This document shows, piece after piece, positions 14,673 through 26,600 of a stretch of DNA of 64,000 nt. Each line of letters opens with the position of its first letter. Position 1 is the first letter of the stretch. A model generated the notes under the pieces. The model was not told where the DNA came from, made no database searches, and was given only the letters and a program-made list of their open reading frames with translations. The DNA comes from Cheiracanthium punctorium (Eukaryota; Arthropoda; Arachnida; Araneae; Cheiracanthiidae), in contig JAWZYV010012271.1 in assembly GCA_038373885.1 (NCBI GenBank), positions 186,001 to 250,000 of the forward strand, read 5' to 3'. The translations under genes were made by a program, and so were the position numbers.

Positions 14673-17600
14673 GAAATTCAAAATCATTCTTTATTACAAA
14701 TGTCTATAAATATGTAATAAAAAAAATCTGATGTGTCCAACACATGACTTCCTTGCACGTCTATTAAATCAAAAAATTTTTTTACGCACTTCCTCTCTAA
14801 ACTTATTTGTTTGAAAGAGATAAAATATCAATAATAGTAAGGTTTAGCGATTTCTAGCCAAATATTTCGATATCGCCAAGCTGAGTTCAATTTGAAAGAT
14901 TTCCTTCTGACACTTTATTTGGCGATATTTCACCAAAAGCCGACAAACTTGAGATAGTTTGCGAGATTTTGGGGATAGCCAAAGTAGTCATTGACCACAG
15001 ACTTTCAATGAATTGAATGCATCCATACACCTTAATGTATTTAAAGTCATTTGGCTCACCCTGTAAATAAATTCCCAGTCGATTGCTGTCAAAAAAGATA
15101 TTGAAAACAGTTAGATATTATAATATAGTTCTAAATACAAAAGTTCAAAATTCTGAGGGTTAAAGTTTTAGAGTTATACAAAATACGAAATAATTTTTGG
15201 CGCCAAATTTGGCGATATTTCGGCGAAACTCGTCAATGTCGACGACATTTGGCGAGATTTTAAGCATGGACCAACAATGACAGATTATTGCCAAATTCGG
15301 CGATATTTCGCCAAAACTCGCCAAGAACGATGACAAATGGCGATACTTTGGGCATGGACCAAATGACTATCGCCAAATTTGGCAATATTTCGTCAAAACT
15401 CGCCAAGGTCGAGGGCAGACAGCGAGATTTTGGGCATGTACCAAACAATGACTGTCTACAATTGTATTATATTGAAGATGTTCATAGACATTAAAGTACT
15501 GAAATTCTTTTCGGTGGTCCTGTAAATAAACTTTCCAGTAGATTGGAACCAAAAATCGAGATGCACAACTAGATGTTACAATAATCTTATATATATGAAA
15601 TTTCATAATAGTTTTTGAGATTTGAGAGTTAAATATGCACACACGTACACAAAAAAGTCGCCAAGCTTGGCGACTTTTGGCATAGTTCTTGAGGGGGGGC
15701 ACGTGACCGTGGTCGGACCATTACCTAACTTATGTGGTAGGACTGTAATGTGCTTGAAATGGATGAATGCCCCTAAAATTGCCATTGACCGTAATGTATT
15801 GGAAATCTTTTGAGTGTTCCTGTAGAAGAACTGTAAATGATAAAGACACTTTTTTTAATGGAGAAGTTCAATTTCTAACTCTTTACAGCATATATCACTT
15901 CTGAGTCGTTTGAAATAGCCCAATACGTCTAAAAAACGCTTTGATGAATTTCGGCCCATAGAGCGTAATGTATTTTGAATCTTTTAGGCGGTTCTGTAGA
16001 TAAACTATCCGGTCAAATGGAACCGAAAGGAGAGGTGCACAACTAGATATTACAACAATCCTAAATATAAAGTTTCAATATTCTATGCCTAATAGTTTTT
16101 GAAATATGCGAGTTTAACGAATTTCGGCCCATTGAGCGTAATGTATTTCAAATGTTTTGGGTGGTCCTGTAGATAAACTATCCAGTCGAATGCAACCAAA
16201 AGGGGTGGTGCACAACTAGATGTTACAACTATCCAAAATATGAAGTTTCGACATTCTACGCCTAGTAGTTTTTGAGTTAGGCGAGTTTAATGAATTTCGG
16301 CCCATAGAGCATAATGTATTTTAAATCTTTTGGGCGGTCCTGTACATAAACTATACATTCGATTGCGACCAAAAGGGGAGGTGCACAATAGAGATGAGAC
16401 AGGCTCAGCCCGAGCCCGGGCCTGACTTGGGCTCGAGCTCTGTAATTCACGATTGCGTTCGGGCTCGGGCTCGTGAAAAATTTCTCCTTTGTTGAACATA
16501 CTTCTTGAAACAGATTTTAAAAAGTGATTCATTTGATAAATAGACGTACTTATTTAAAAAAATAGCGGCACGGGGGACTAGGAGGTGTGTGAAGCTCCAA
16601 AATTTATTATATCCTATTAATGAAGTAGTTAATTTTATTTGTCTTTAGCTGAAATTTCGGGCTCGGGCTCCAACTTTAATAATATTGCTCGGGCTCGGGC
16701 GGACTTGGATTAAAAGTCTTCGGGCTCGGGCTTCAAAAAATGAGCCCGAACTCATCTCTAGTGCACAACTAGATCATAGAACAATCCTAAATATCAAATC
16801 TCAACATTCTACGACCAATAGTTTTTGAGAAATGCGAGTTACATACATACGTACGTACAGACGGCATGGAAAAACTGACCACAATAGACTCGCTGCAGGC
16901 ACGGCAGGCTTATACTTAAGTAGTTTTTCACTTAAAGCTTGGTCGCTAATACCAACAACTACACGATCCCTTAACAATTCATCGTGAAGTGCACCTCAAT
17001 TACACTTATCCGCAAGTGCATATAATTCGGTAATAAAATCGTTAACTGACTCCCCTTCTCTCTGTACTCGTCTATTAAATTGCGCTCTTTCAAAAATAAC
17101 ATTTCTTTTAATGACAAAATACTCATTAAACTTTTGCAATACTACCTGGAAGTTTTTCTTCTCGTCTTCTGTTTTGGGAAACGAGAGAAAAATATTTTCG
17201 GCCTTTTCTCCCATGAAGTAGATAAGAGCATCAACTTGTTCCTCTTCTGACTTCGTATTCAAACCTGAAGCAGTTCAGAATCGGAGAAATCTCTGTTTCC
17301 ACTTGGGCCACTCCGTTGGAGTTGAAAACTGGAATAATTCTGGTGGTGTTACTTGATAAGCAGTCATTGCCATTTTTTTCTGAATTCAAACTTGAACTTT
17401 ACGTAGAATTCAAACTTTTTAAATTACCGTTTTAACCGCTGCCACCATGTGTTGTTACCCGTATTTTATTAACCTAAAAATCTGGAATGAGTTAAATAAA
17501 GAGCACTCGAAACACTTTTAGACAAACGGACACATTTAATACGTAACAACTTAAGTACACATACAAGTAACTTTGAATCTCTTCATAAGCAGTAATGATC

Positions 17601-20600
17601 TGCTCGTGAAGCCGTTCTAAAAAACCGCTAGCTAAAGTTATAGTTGAGACTACAAATAACGTTGGGCTCGTGTTATTTGTAGATTATGTCACAGTCCCCA
17701 TGCTGTACAGTATTATATTTTTGTTTTCTTAAGATTTGATTCAGTTTTCTGCATATTTAGACACCTAATAATATGCTTATGAGTTTACTTGATTGTTGTC
17801 TTTTATAGCTTGGTCGTGAAGAACCCGCTATGTCAATGGACAGTTCAGGAAAAATAATTTGGGCCAAGCATTCGGAACTGCAGCAAGCAAATTTAAAAGC
17901 TATGACAGATGCTGACATTAAAGATGGAGAACGGTTACCTTTAGTCGTAAAAGATATGGGAAGTTGTGAGATATATCCTCAAACAATTTCGCATAATCCT
18001 AATGGAAGGTAAATGTTTCTTAGAATAGTAAAAAATACTTTATTTAACTAACATTTTGCTTAACAAGATATCTTTTTCAGTTGGCAGAGTAGTTGATTTT
18101 ATTTCCTAAGTAAAATCAGCTGTTCTCCCCCCCCCCTTCCCCCCTGCTTATCTGAATGCTTATTTATGATTACCAATTTTAGAATAGTAAAAACTGTTTA
18201 GATTTTAGCTGTGTTATGTTTGGTGCTTTTGTAGTTTATAGGTTTTTACTCCCTTTTCCAAGCATGCAAATTATTAAAATTTAGGTTTAAAAGGTTAAAA
18301 CTTTGATTCTCTCGCCAAACCAAAATTTCTCAAACACATTTATGATTGCTTAATCGTAATGAATGATTTTTATACCAGATGATCTTAAAAGCTTAAATCT
18401 GATTTCTGAAACATCATAATATTTGTTTTAAATTGTTAATGTGAGGAGATTTGTTCAGAAAATTGTGAAGAGAAATCATTGTTGTTTTCAAGTGCTGTTA
18501 GAGATTATTAGTGCTGAATTGGTTACAATAAGAGATATTCCTCTATTTAGCATCAAAACATTTTACTTGGAAAAGCACTTAATTTCATTTCATTTTTAAA
18601 ATATCATGTTCATATTTCTACATTTACTTATTTTTTATTTTATTTACCTCTGTTTTACAGATTTGTTGTTGTGTGTGGTGATGGTGAATATATTATTTAT
18701 ACTGCAATGGCATTAAGAAATAAGAGCTTTGGATCTGCTCAAGAATTTGTTTGGGCTTTAGACTCATCAGAATATGCAGTTAGAGAAAGTTCTACTTCTG
18801 TGAAAATATTTAAAAATTTCAAAGAGAAAAAAGTATTCAAGCCAGAATATGGTGCTGAAGGTACTTACAAGTGTTTAGTTAATCCATGTTATTAAGATAA
18901 AAATGTCATTTTGTATGATGAAAATTTAAGCATTGAATGTTGTGTTTTATAAGATACTTCCTGCTCATAGAAATTTATTTTAGATGTTTGCAAAAGTTTT
19001 TAGCAGTTAGTTTCTCAAAAATATTCATAAGTGCTCTGATTACCCAACTTTTAAAGAAGCTCACTAATTAGTTAACATTTCATTTCTGAATACAATTCTT
19101 CAATTCTTCCTGCCTGGTTCTACCCCCTCCCTTTTTTTTTTTTTTCTTTAACTGTTAGGGAATTTTCTTCATAATGACATTAAATCAGGAAAATAATGTC
19201 TGCCTTTTTTGGTGCATCTTATTTTGTTTGTTGTCACTCTAGATTAAAGATTTTTAAGAGAAGTCTTTTTTATTATTAAAAATTATTTTATGACTGAAAT
19301 GATCTATTAAAATTGCCATCTGAAAATAATAAAGTACTTTTAAAGTATTAATTGGCCTATTTAAAAAATTGCCTATTTAAAAAAAGGCAGAGCATACATG
19401 AAACCAAATTTGTATACAAAATAATGAAAGAAGTTTGCACCAGTCATGGAAAACCTGGAAAAGTTAGAGAATTTTATTTTGACAGAAAAAAAAAGTCTGA
19501 GAATGTACCGAATTTTGGCTAAAAACTTTAAAAATGTCGAAATGTCACCTGGAAAATTATCAGAAGCCCACATTTGTAAGTAATTCTCAATTTGTTTTCA
19601 GTCTGAATTAGAGGTCTGCGCTGCACAAAAATTCACGGCGGCGGCGTAACGAACTCAGACACCCGGCGGCGGCGGTGCACCGCGGCGTGAAAAAATTATT
19701 GAAAAAGAGCATAATGAAAATGGGCATATGCGTACGACACACACACACACCTATGTATTAACTGACGTTAAAAGGTGACATACTCAAGACTATGAAAACT
19801 AGTCTTGAGTATGAGTTTCTGTTGCTGTGGGATTACGGCCAATTAGCTACATGTGGGCTCTAGGACGAGGTGTGGAGTGTTCTTCGTGTGGGTCTTTCTA
19901 AGGGGTCCGAACAAGCATTTCAGAAGAAACGACGGAATACTCCGAACGGTTAGGTCGGCGGATGTGACCTAGGTTTGAACCAGGCTACTTCCGTCTTACA
20001 TTTCAGAGCACTATGTGCTCGGCCAGTGGTTGGGCTCCAGAGTATAAGCCTGCCGTTTCGGTGCACTTTTAAAACATTTCTACTGCAAAAGAAACAATAG
20101 ATTTTATCAAAATCGCATAGGCTTATATTGCTCTTATAGCACATTCACGATACATTTAGCTGTGAGTGTACAATTGATACATTTGCTTCTAAGTGGTTTT
20201 TTAAGCAATCAAATTACGCCATTGATTCAAAAAATTTAAATGGTATCTAGTGTTATGAGTGTACTACTTACTAGTGTTAACCTTTTACAGACCGAATTCA
20301 GATCCAGCCATATTTTGAATTCGTTTTCTGCATATTTTGCCTTCTAATGCGTTAATTGTAGGATATTAGTCTATAAATGGGGGGACAAACTTTTACATTG
20401 GTTTCAAAAACGGAATTAGCATAGCTGCCAAACGTTTCGTTTTATCGGAACATTTCTCACCACCAGGGGTAGAATCTTGTGATTTTTTTCGGTTGTCCAT
20501 TGGGCAATCAATGAAATTATTTTGTTTGCCTGCAAATGAAGTTTCTTGCCTATAAAATATTCGCTACTCAATTTTTTTTAAGAACATGCAAACCGTTACA

Positions 20601-23600
20601 ATGAAAATGAGTTGACAAATGTTTATTCATAAAATTGCCATTACTATTCGGAAATGAAAATAGAAATAAGTTCAAAATTAAAATTGGAATAGGAAACTAT
20701 ATTTTCAAGCTAAGGAATAAAAATGGGAATAATTGTTTTTTCTTGGCTCTCCTAAGGGCATCTGAATTTTTTGTGTTACCATCACCTTCTTGCCCGTCAT
20801 CTTTGGAATAATGCAATGAGAGAGGTTAAATGCTAGGTGGTGCCACTTGCGTTGCCTACCTTTCCAGAAATGTAGTTAATTTAAATTAATAAATTTACTA
20901 ACAAGAGCTCTTAATAAATACTGGTGTTAAAATGTAAAATTAATAAAAATTGTATTATAACATACTGTGGATAAATACCATTTATGGATGTTTCATATGT
21001 TTTCCTTCTCTATATCGTTTTAAAAAAATCTAAAACAACTAATTACTCTATTTTAAAAATAGTTTGTTTTCAATTCAAGCCCTCTCCACCTTTTTTTAAA
21101 AATGAAATATATATACATAAAATAATTTCTCCACTTAAAAAGGTCGAAAGATTTAGTTGCAGAACTTTGTTTTTAAGTCTTTATAAATTTTAAACAAGAA
21201 AACAAAGCTACTAAATTTAGCTAAAACTCATTATAAATTAACAGCTGATTATTTTATACTCTTACCATAAAAATATGGACATTAACAGTTCCAATATATT
21301 TTATTTTAAAAGAAATCATCATGTTAAGTTTTCCATGTGCCTTTATCATGAGTTCTAAATTTAGTAGATTTGGTTTTTCATTTTAAATGTGCTATTATAT
21401 GCATGTGTTAATATACAAAATTTTTGTCAATTTTACATTCCAACACCAGTATTTGTCAAGAGTTCTTGTTTAAGAATGTATTACTTTAAATCGTTCATAT
21501 TTCAGGCATAACTTCACATCTCCCTTTCAGCTCTTGCTTACCCCTACTCTTTCGGTGGCAGTTGCATCTTAAATCAAGTCTATATTTTTAATTTAAAATA
21601 AAATTGTTCATAAATAGCGGTGGAAAATGATTTGATAAAATCGGAACGGTTGGCAGCTATGATATATTGATGGGTAGCTTAAATCTGTGCACTCCAACCT
21701 TTTTATCGCCACGAACCTGTCAACGTTTGATAATTTTACAGCAGCCCGCTGAGGGTGGGAGTTCGAGGGCGTTCAATGTTTCTAATTTAGACTGGTTTGA
21801 TTTAATAACTTTAATTGTATTTAAACATGCCTCCAAATTAAAATACAGTTACACCCACACACACACTCATACAAAAAGAAAGAATATAAAGTGATGCAGC
21901 ATTTCAAACGACAGAGTTGTTGTCTGGAATAGCTTTAAGGTAAGAACATTTATTCTCTATTTTATGACTGCAATTTTAATTCATGTTCTTGAAATCTTTA
22001 ATAAACAGCAAAAAGAAAAGAGAAATGTTAAAAGAATTACAATATTTCTTCTGTTGCAAAGGTATAAATAAACACAAACACCACAAAGTCGCAAAAACCC
22101 GAGAGAAATACACCAAAGTAAATAAAATCCAAAGAATTTAATGTTCCTTGGCGGCCCGGTACTATTTGATCTGAGGACTGGGACCAGTCCGTGGCCCGGG
22201 GGTTGTGGACCAATGGCTTAAATAATAAGTGAAATATTAAGAATTAATGAAAGATTTATTTTTAAATTTAAATAAAGATATGAATTAAGCTTGAAGTGGG
22301 GAGGTGGGTCAGGATAGCTCTGTAAAAATTTATGAAAATGGCTATTTTTATGATCTTTTTTCCAGTTTTCCACAAGGATAGAAATGCAACTTGCGTTTCA
22401 ACAATCAAGTCAACTTTTAATTTTATCTGATATTTTTCTCTAGTCAATATTGATAACATTTAATTTTTCAAAAATTTTTTAATTTCTTGTTCTCAATTGG
22501 GAACACTGGCCAATAAAAAGGTAAGAAGTATCCATATAGGCACAATTTTTTAAAAAGTTTTGAAGCCGATTGTACGCTGCGGCAGGCAATCGGCGTTCTT
22601 TGTCGGCGTGCCGGCCTAGACCTCGGCGGCGGCGGCGGCACAGACCTCTAGTCTGACTAAGTTTTAGTAATGATCTCTCCTTGATATGGTAGCTGTAAAT
22701 TATGTGTCTAGCATAATGATACTGTCTGAAATTTTACTGAAAAAATTATGGGAAATCTGGAAAAGTCAGGGAATTTTCTGTGAGATTTTGATAAAAGCTA
22801 AAATCAGTTGAAAGTTTAATGCTGCTGTTAAATATATATCATCAATTGTTTACCCACAAATGTTCCCAAAGTGGACTCAATACTTTAAGTATAAAAATTT
22901 AATTTTAAAGATGAAAAATGCTTCAGAGATTTTTGTACATCCTCTGATTAAAACATCTTAGACACTATTTCTTGGGGAAAACTTGAATTTGATTTTGTGT
23001 TTTGAATAGTTATTGATATTATGCACTCATAGCTTTCTCTCTCTCTGTCTTTTTTTTAATTGTAGCTATGATCTGAAATTTAGTACAGTGTTTATGAAAA
23101 TTATTTTTAAAAATCATAAAAGTATTTATGATCAAGTAATGCAAGAATTTTCAGAATGTTTCATTAATTTTTATGTGCATCCCCTGCCCTTCTCCTTTAC
23201 CGATCAATTAACAAAACCCATAAACCTGTCTTCTTGTCCACATTTTTAAAATGTTAAAATATTGCATTTCCCCTTCATTTATAAAGAATGTAGTATGGTG
23301 CTAAATAATCAGCAATAAAAAGAACAGTGTAAGAAAATGCCAATGAGGAGTTATGCTGATAATCAGTTTCAGGAAGTAAGTTTCTATAGTAAGAAATAGT
23401 AGAATGGTTTTCTTTAGTTTATGCAAAAGAAAGAAAATATGATAGGCACTAGAAAAGCAGTAGAAGAGGCCAAAAAGGTAATGTGAACAGCTATGTGGAT
23501 GGAAAAGAGCTATCTGCTGCTAAAAGCGGAACTGTGATATATGCTTAAAGACCATTAAGTCTTTTGAATTATTCTAAGAAATCTAATTCACCAGGAAAAA

Positions 23601-26600
23601 AAAGTTACTTCTAATTTTTTAAATGTGTCAGGAATAAGCCCTAATCAAATTAAAAAGATTGCATATAATTATGTCATCTCAATATTTTGATGTTACTGAG
23701 TCTACTGCTGTCCTCTACTTCACTAAAGTCAAATAATTTTTTGTCAGTTGTCTTTTATAAATTTAATTTTAAGGTAATTTCATACCCTTGAATAAAATCA
23801 TCCTCTCCAGTTTAAAAGGCCAATTGATATGCTGAATGCCTAGGACATTTATAAAATTACTTGTCCTACATCAGTCAGACCAAACACATTCTAAAATACA
23901 GACTTAAAGAACACTTAACTGTCATGATAAAACATGAAACTCACAAATCAGTTATTATTAAGTATAGTTGGGACTTGAACCATAATCTTGATTTCAGTTT
24001 GACTGAAATAATTTGTATAACTCATTTCCCAGTGAATTAGATTTTTTAGAAGCTTTTAAAATCCATAAAAACATAAATAGTCTTGTTAATGTAGATTTCG
24101 TGGTTTCACCTTCCACATATATTTCTGGAATCTATTTTCCTCATAACTGTTCATATTTCCCTTTTTTGTCCCTTCTACTGTTTTTATACTTTTTATAATG
24201 TTCTCCTTATGTATGAACCACAGCAAAATTTTCTACCCCTTCATTCTCACATTGAAGATACGTCACAATTATCGAAACCAGTCTGCATTCTCATTTCATT
24301 AACGCTTTCTTACATTGTTCTCTGTTGATTTTTCTTATATTGTTAAATAATTTTTGATTTATTTATTTTTCAGATTATAATTATATCTCACAGATGATAT
24401 TTTAAAGCATGCCTTAAATGATATGTCTTTCAAATTTGCTAATTATGAAATGAATTTTATAAATTTATGTAATTTTCACATTTTAGCTATATTTGGTGGT
24501 CATATGCTTGGTGTTAAATCTATCAGTGGACTGGCTTTTTATGATTGGGAGTCATTAGACCTTATTCGTAGGATAGAAATTCAGCCAAAACATGTAAGCT
24601 CTTTAAAATCAAAGCTTTAGCAGTACTCTAATGTCTTCATTAGCATTTAAGTATGTATATTAGGGTGGATCGAAAAAATCGAATTTCCGAATTTCAAAAT
24701 CGGCTAGTGCGCAAACGGTGACCGACCACAAGCCTATTAACAGGCTAAAACCTGAAATCTACGAGTTGATTTTTTTTGCCTTCGCAAACGGCTTAAAATT
24801 TCAAAATTTTGTTAGTTTTTGAGAAAAAATTGAAATTTTTCACAAAATAAAGCACTTGCATAATTTTCTTTTTTCCCGTTAAATTTGTCTTCTTTAACTA
24901 CTACATTTGCTATAAAACTATAAAAAATAACTTACGTAGTCCTAATGTAGAATAGGAATTATCTGCAACTAAGCCAAATATGCTTAACTTTAGAAAATTC
25001 TGTCAATATGGACGACGGATCATTTGTTGCTTTTAAAGGCAAATATCTCGCTTTATTTTTCACTTTCCTCATTAGCTTGATTATTATATTAATATTTATT
25101 TTGCATACAATCTAAAAATACGTTTGATTGGATTTCTATATTTTCGTGCCACTTGGTTAGCGCTCTACGCGTTCACACATATACCACCGAAAAAGATACC
25201 ACCGACTTCTAAAAATTGGAACTATCTGCAAGGACAGACTACCGGGTTGTATTTTGACAGGCGAAAAGATGTACTTTCGTGCAAGAAACGATCGAAGGCT
25301 TGACAACGAAACGAATGGTAACTAAAGAGCACATAGCAATTGTGAAAGAACCAGGCTCTAAATACATAGGCACGTATGTCCGACAAATGGCCATGCGCTT
25401 GAAATTTCCAATGCTTTAATAGACTAGATTAGAAGCAACTCTGATTTAGAAAATGAGATCGCCGCTATAGTGTGTGACGGAACTGTGGTAAACACGGGAC
25501 AAAAAGGAGGAGTCATTAGGTTATTGGAGCATCGCTTCGATCGTCCGCTTCAATGGCTCATTTGTCTTCACCTTTCAGACACCTCTTTGACTATATTGAC
25601 GGACAAACAACTGGTCCCAAGAGTCCACAAGGACCAATCGGTAAATATCTCATTGCCTGCGAGCATTCACAGGTTGTCGACTTCAAAGCCATAAAATGCG
25701 AGCTGCTTCAAATAAATGTTTCCAATTTGAGCACAAATCAAGAATATTTGAGAGGCATTTGAAGCAGTTCGAACAGGCAAATGTTCTAAGCAGTTAGTGC
25801 GTCGCCAGCTAGAATACCTATCTCAATCTTGATGGTTGACAACAGCCAATCGAGTACTCCGGATCTACATTTCGACCAAAAGTCCTTCTCCTGAATTGGT
25901 ACATCTCGTAACATTTATAATGGAAGTTTATGCATCGAACTGGTTCAGAATAAAGAAGAGTCCCAGCTGCGTGGAAGGCACAAAACACCTGTGGTATATC
26001 ACTAAAGACTCGCGGTACTTACCAGAAAACTTAAAGAAAGTTGTCGATGCCGTCATTGCAAGCAACGCCTATTTTGCGGATCCCGAAAACTTATTGCTTT
26101 CTATGCTCGGAGGCGATCGTCAAACTGTGTGTGAACTAGCTGTTCTCAGAAAAAAAAAAGTTCAAGAATTGAACTTGTAAACGAGCCTAACAGGGCTTCG
26201 AAGCCAGTGTTTAGTCAATTTAATTGACTGGTCACAAATGTCATTTAAGGAGATCACTGAACCGCCTGGGGGGTGGGTTGACGGAAAATGTTTCTTTTCA
26301 GAAGCTTCCAGCTCATACACAAGCGGTTGAACGAGTAATCAACCTAGTGACAGAAGCCTCACAGAAAGTTTGTGGGCAAGAAAGCCGTGAAGGTTTTATT
26401 GCGAGCACCATCAAGGAATAAAATGCCTTCATTTAATTCCAAAATAGATTACAAATTTTAATTATAAATTCAAGAACAAAATGAATGATTTATCGCATAA
26501 CAGTTAAAAAGTAGTAGTTGTTTTCATGGGCCTCCAACCTTGATTGTATTGGATTAAAAAAAAAATACTTAAAACCTTAAAAAGGGGGTTCAAAGTTGTT

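Larger units (their letters stand above)
19609..22650. mobile_element. 3.0-kb hAT-like element carrying three further insertions
   Basis: Starts tagaggtctg and ends cagacctcta (perfect 10-bp inverted repeat). Flanks are gtctgaat (19601-19608) and gtctgact (22651-22658), 7 of 8 identical. Both ends are rich in cggcgg repeats. Inside lie a SINE, a 1.24-kb element (20420-21661) and a 531-bp hAT MITE (21685-22215); with these removed about 1 kb of original element remains, with no transposase frame. Confidence 0.75.
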
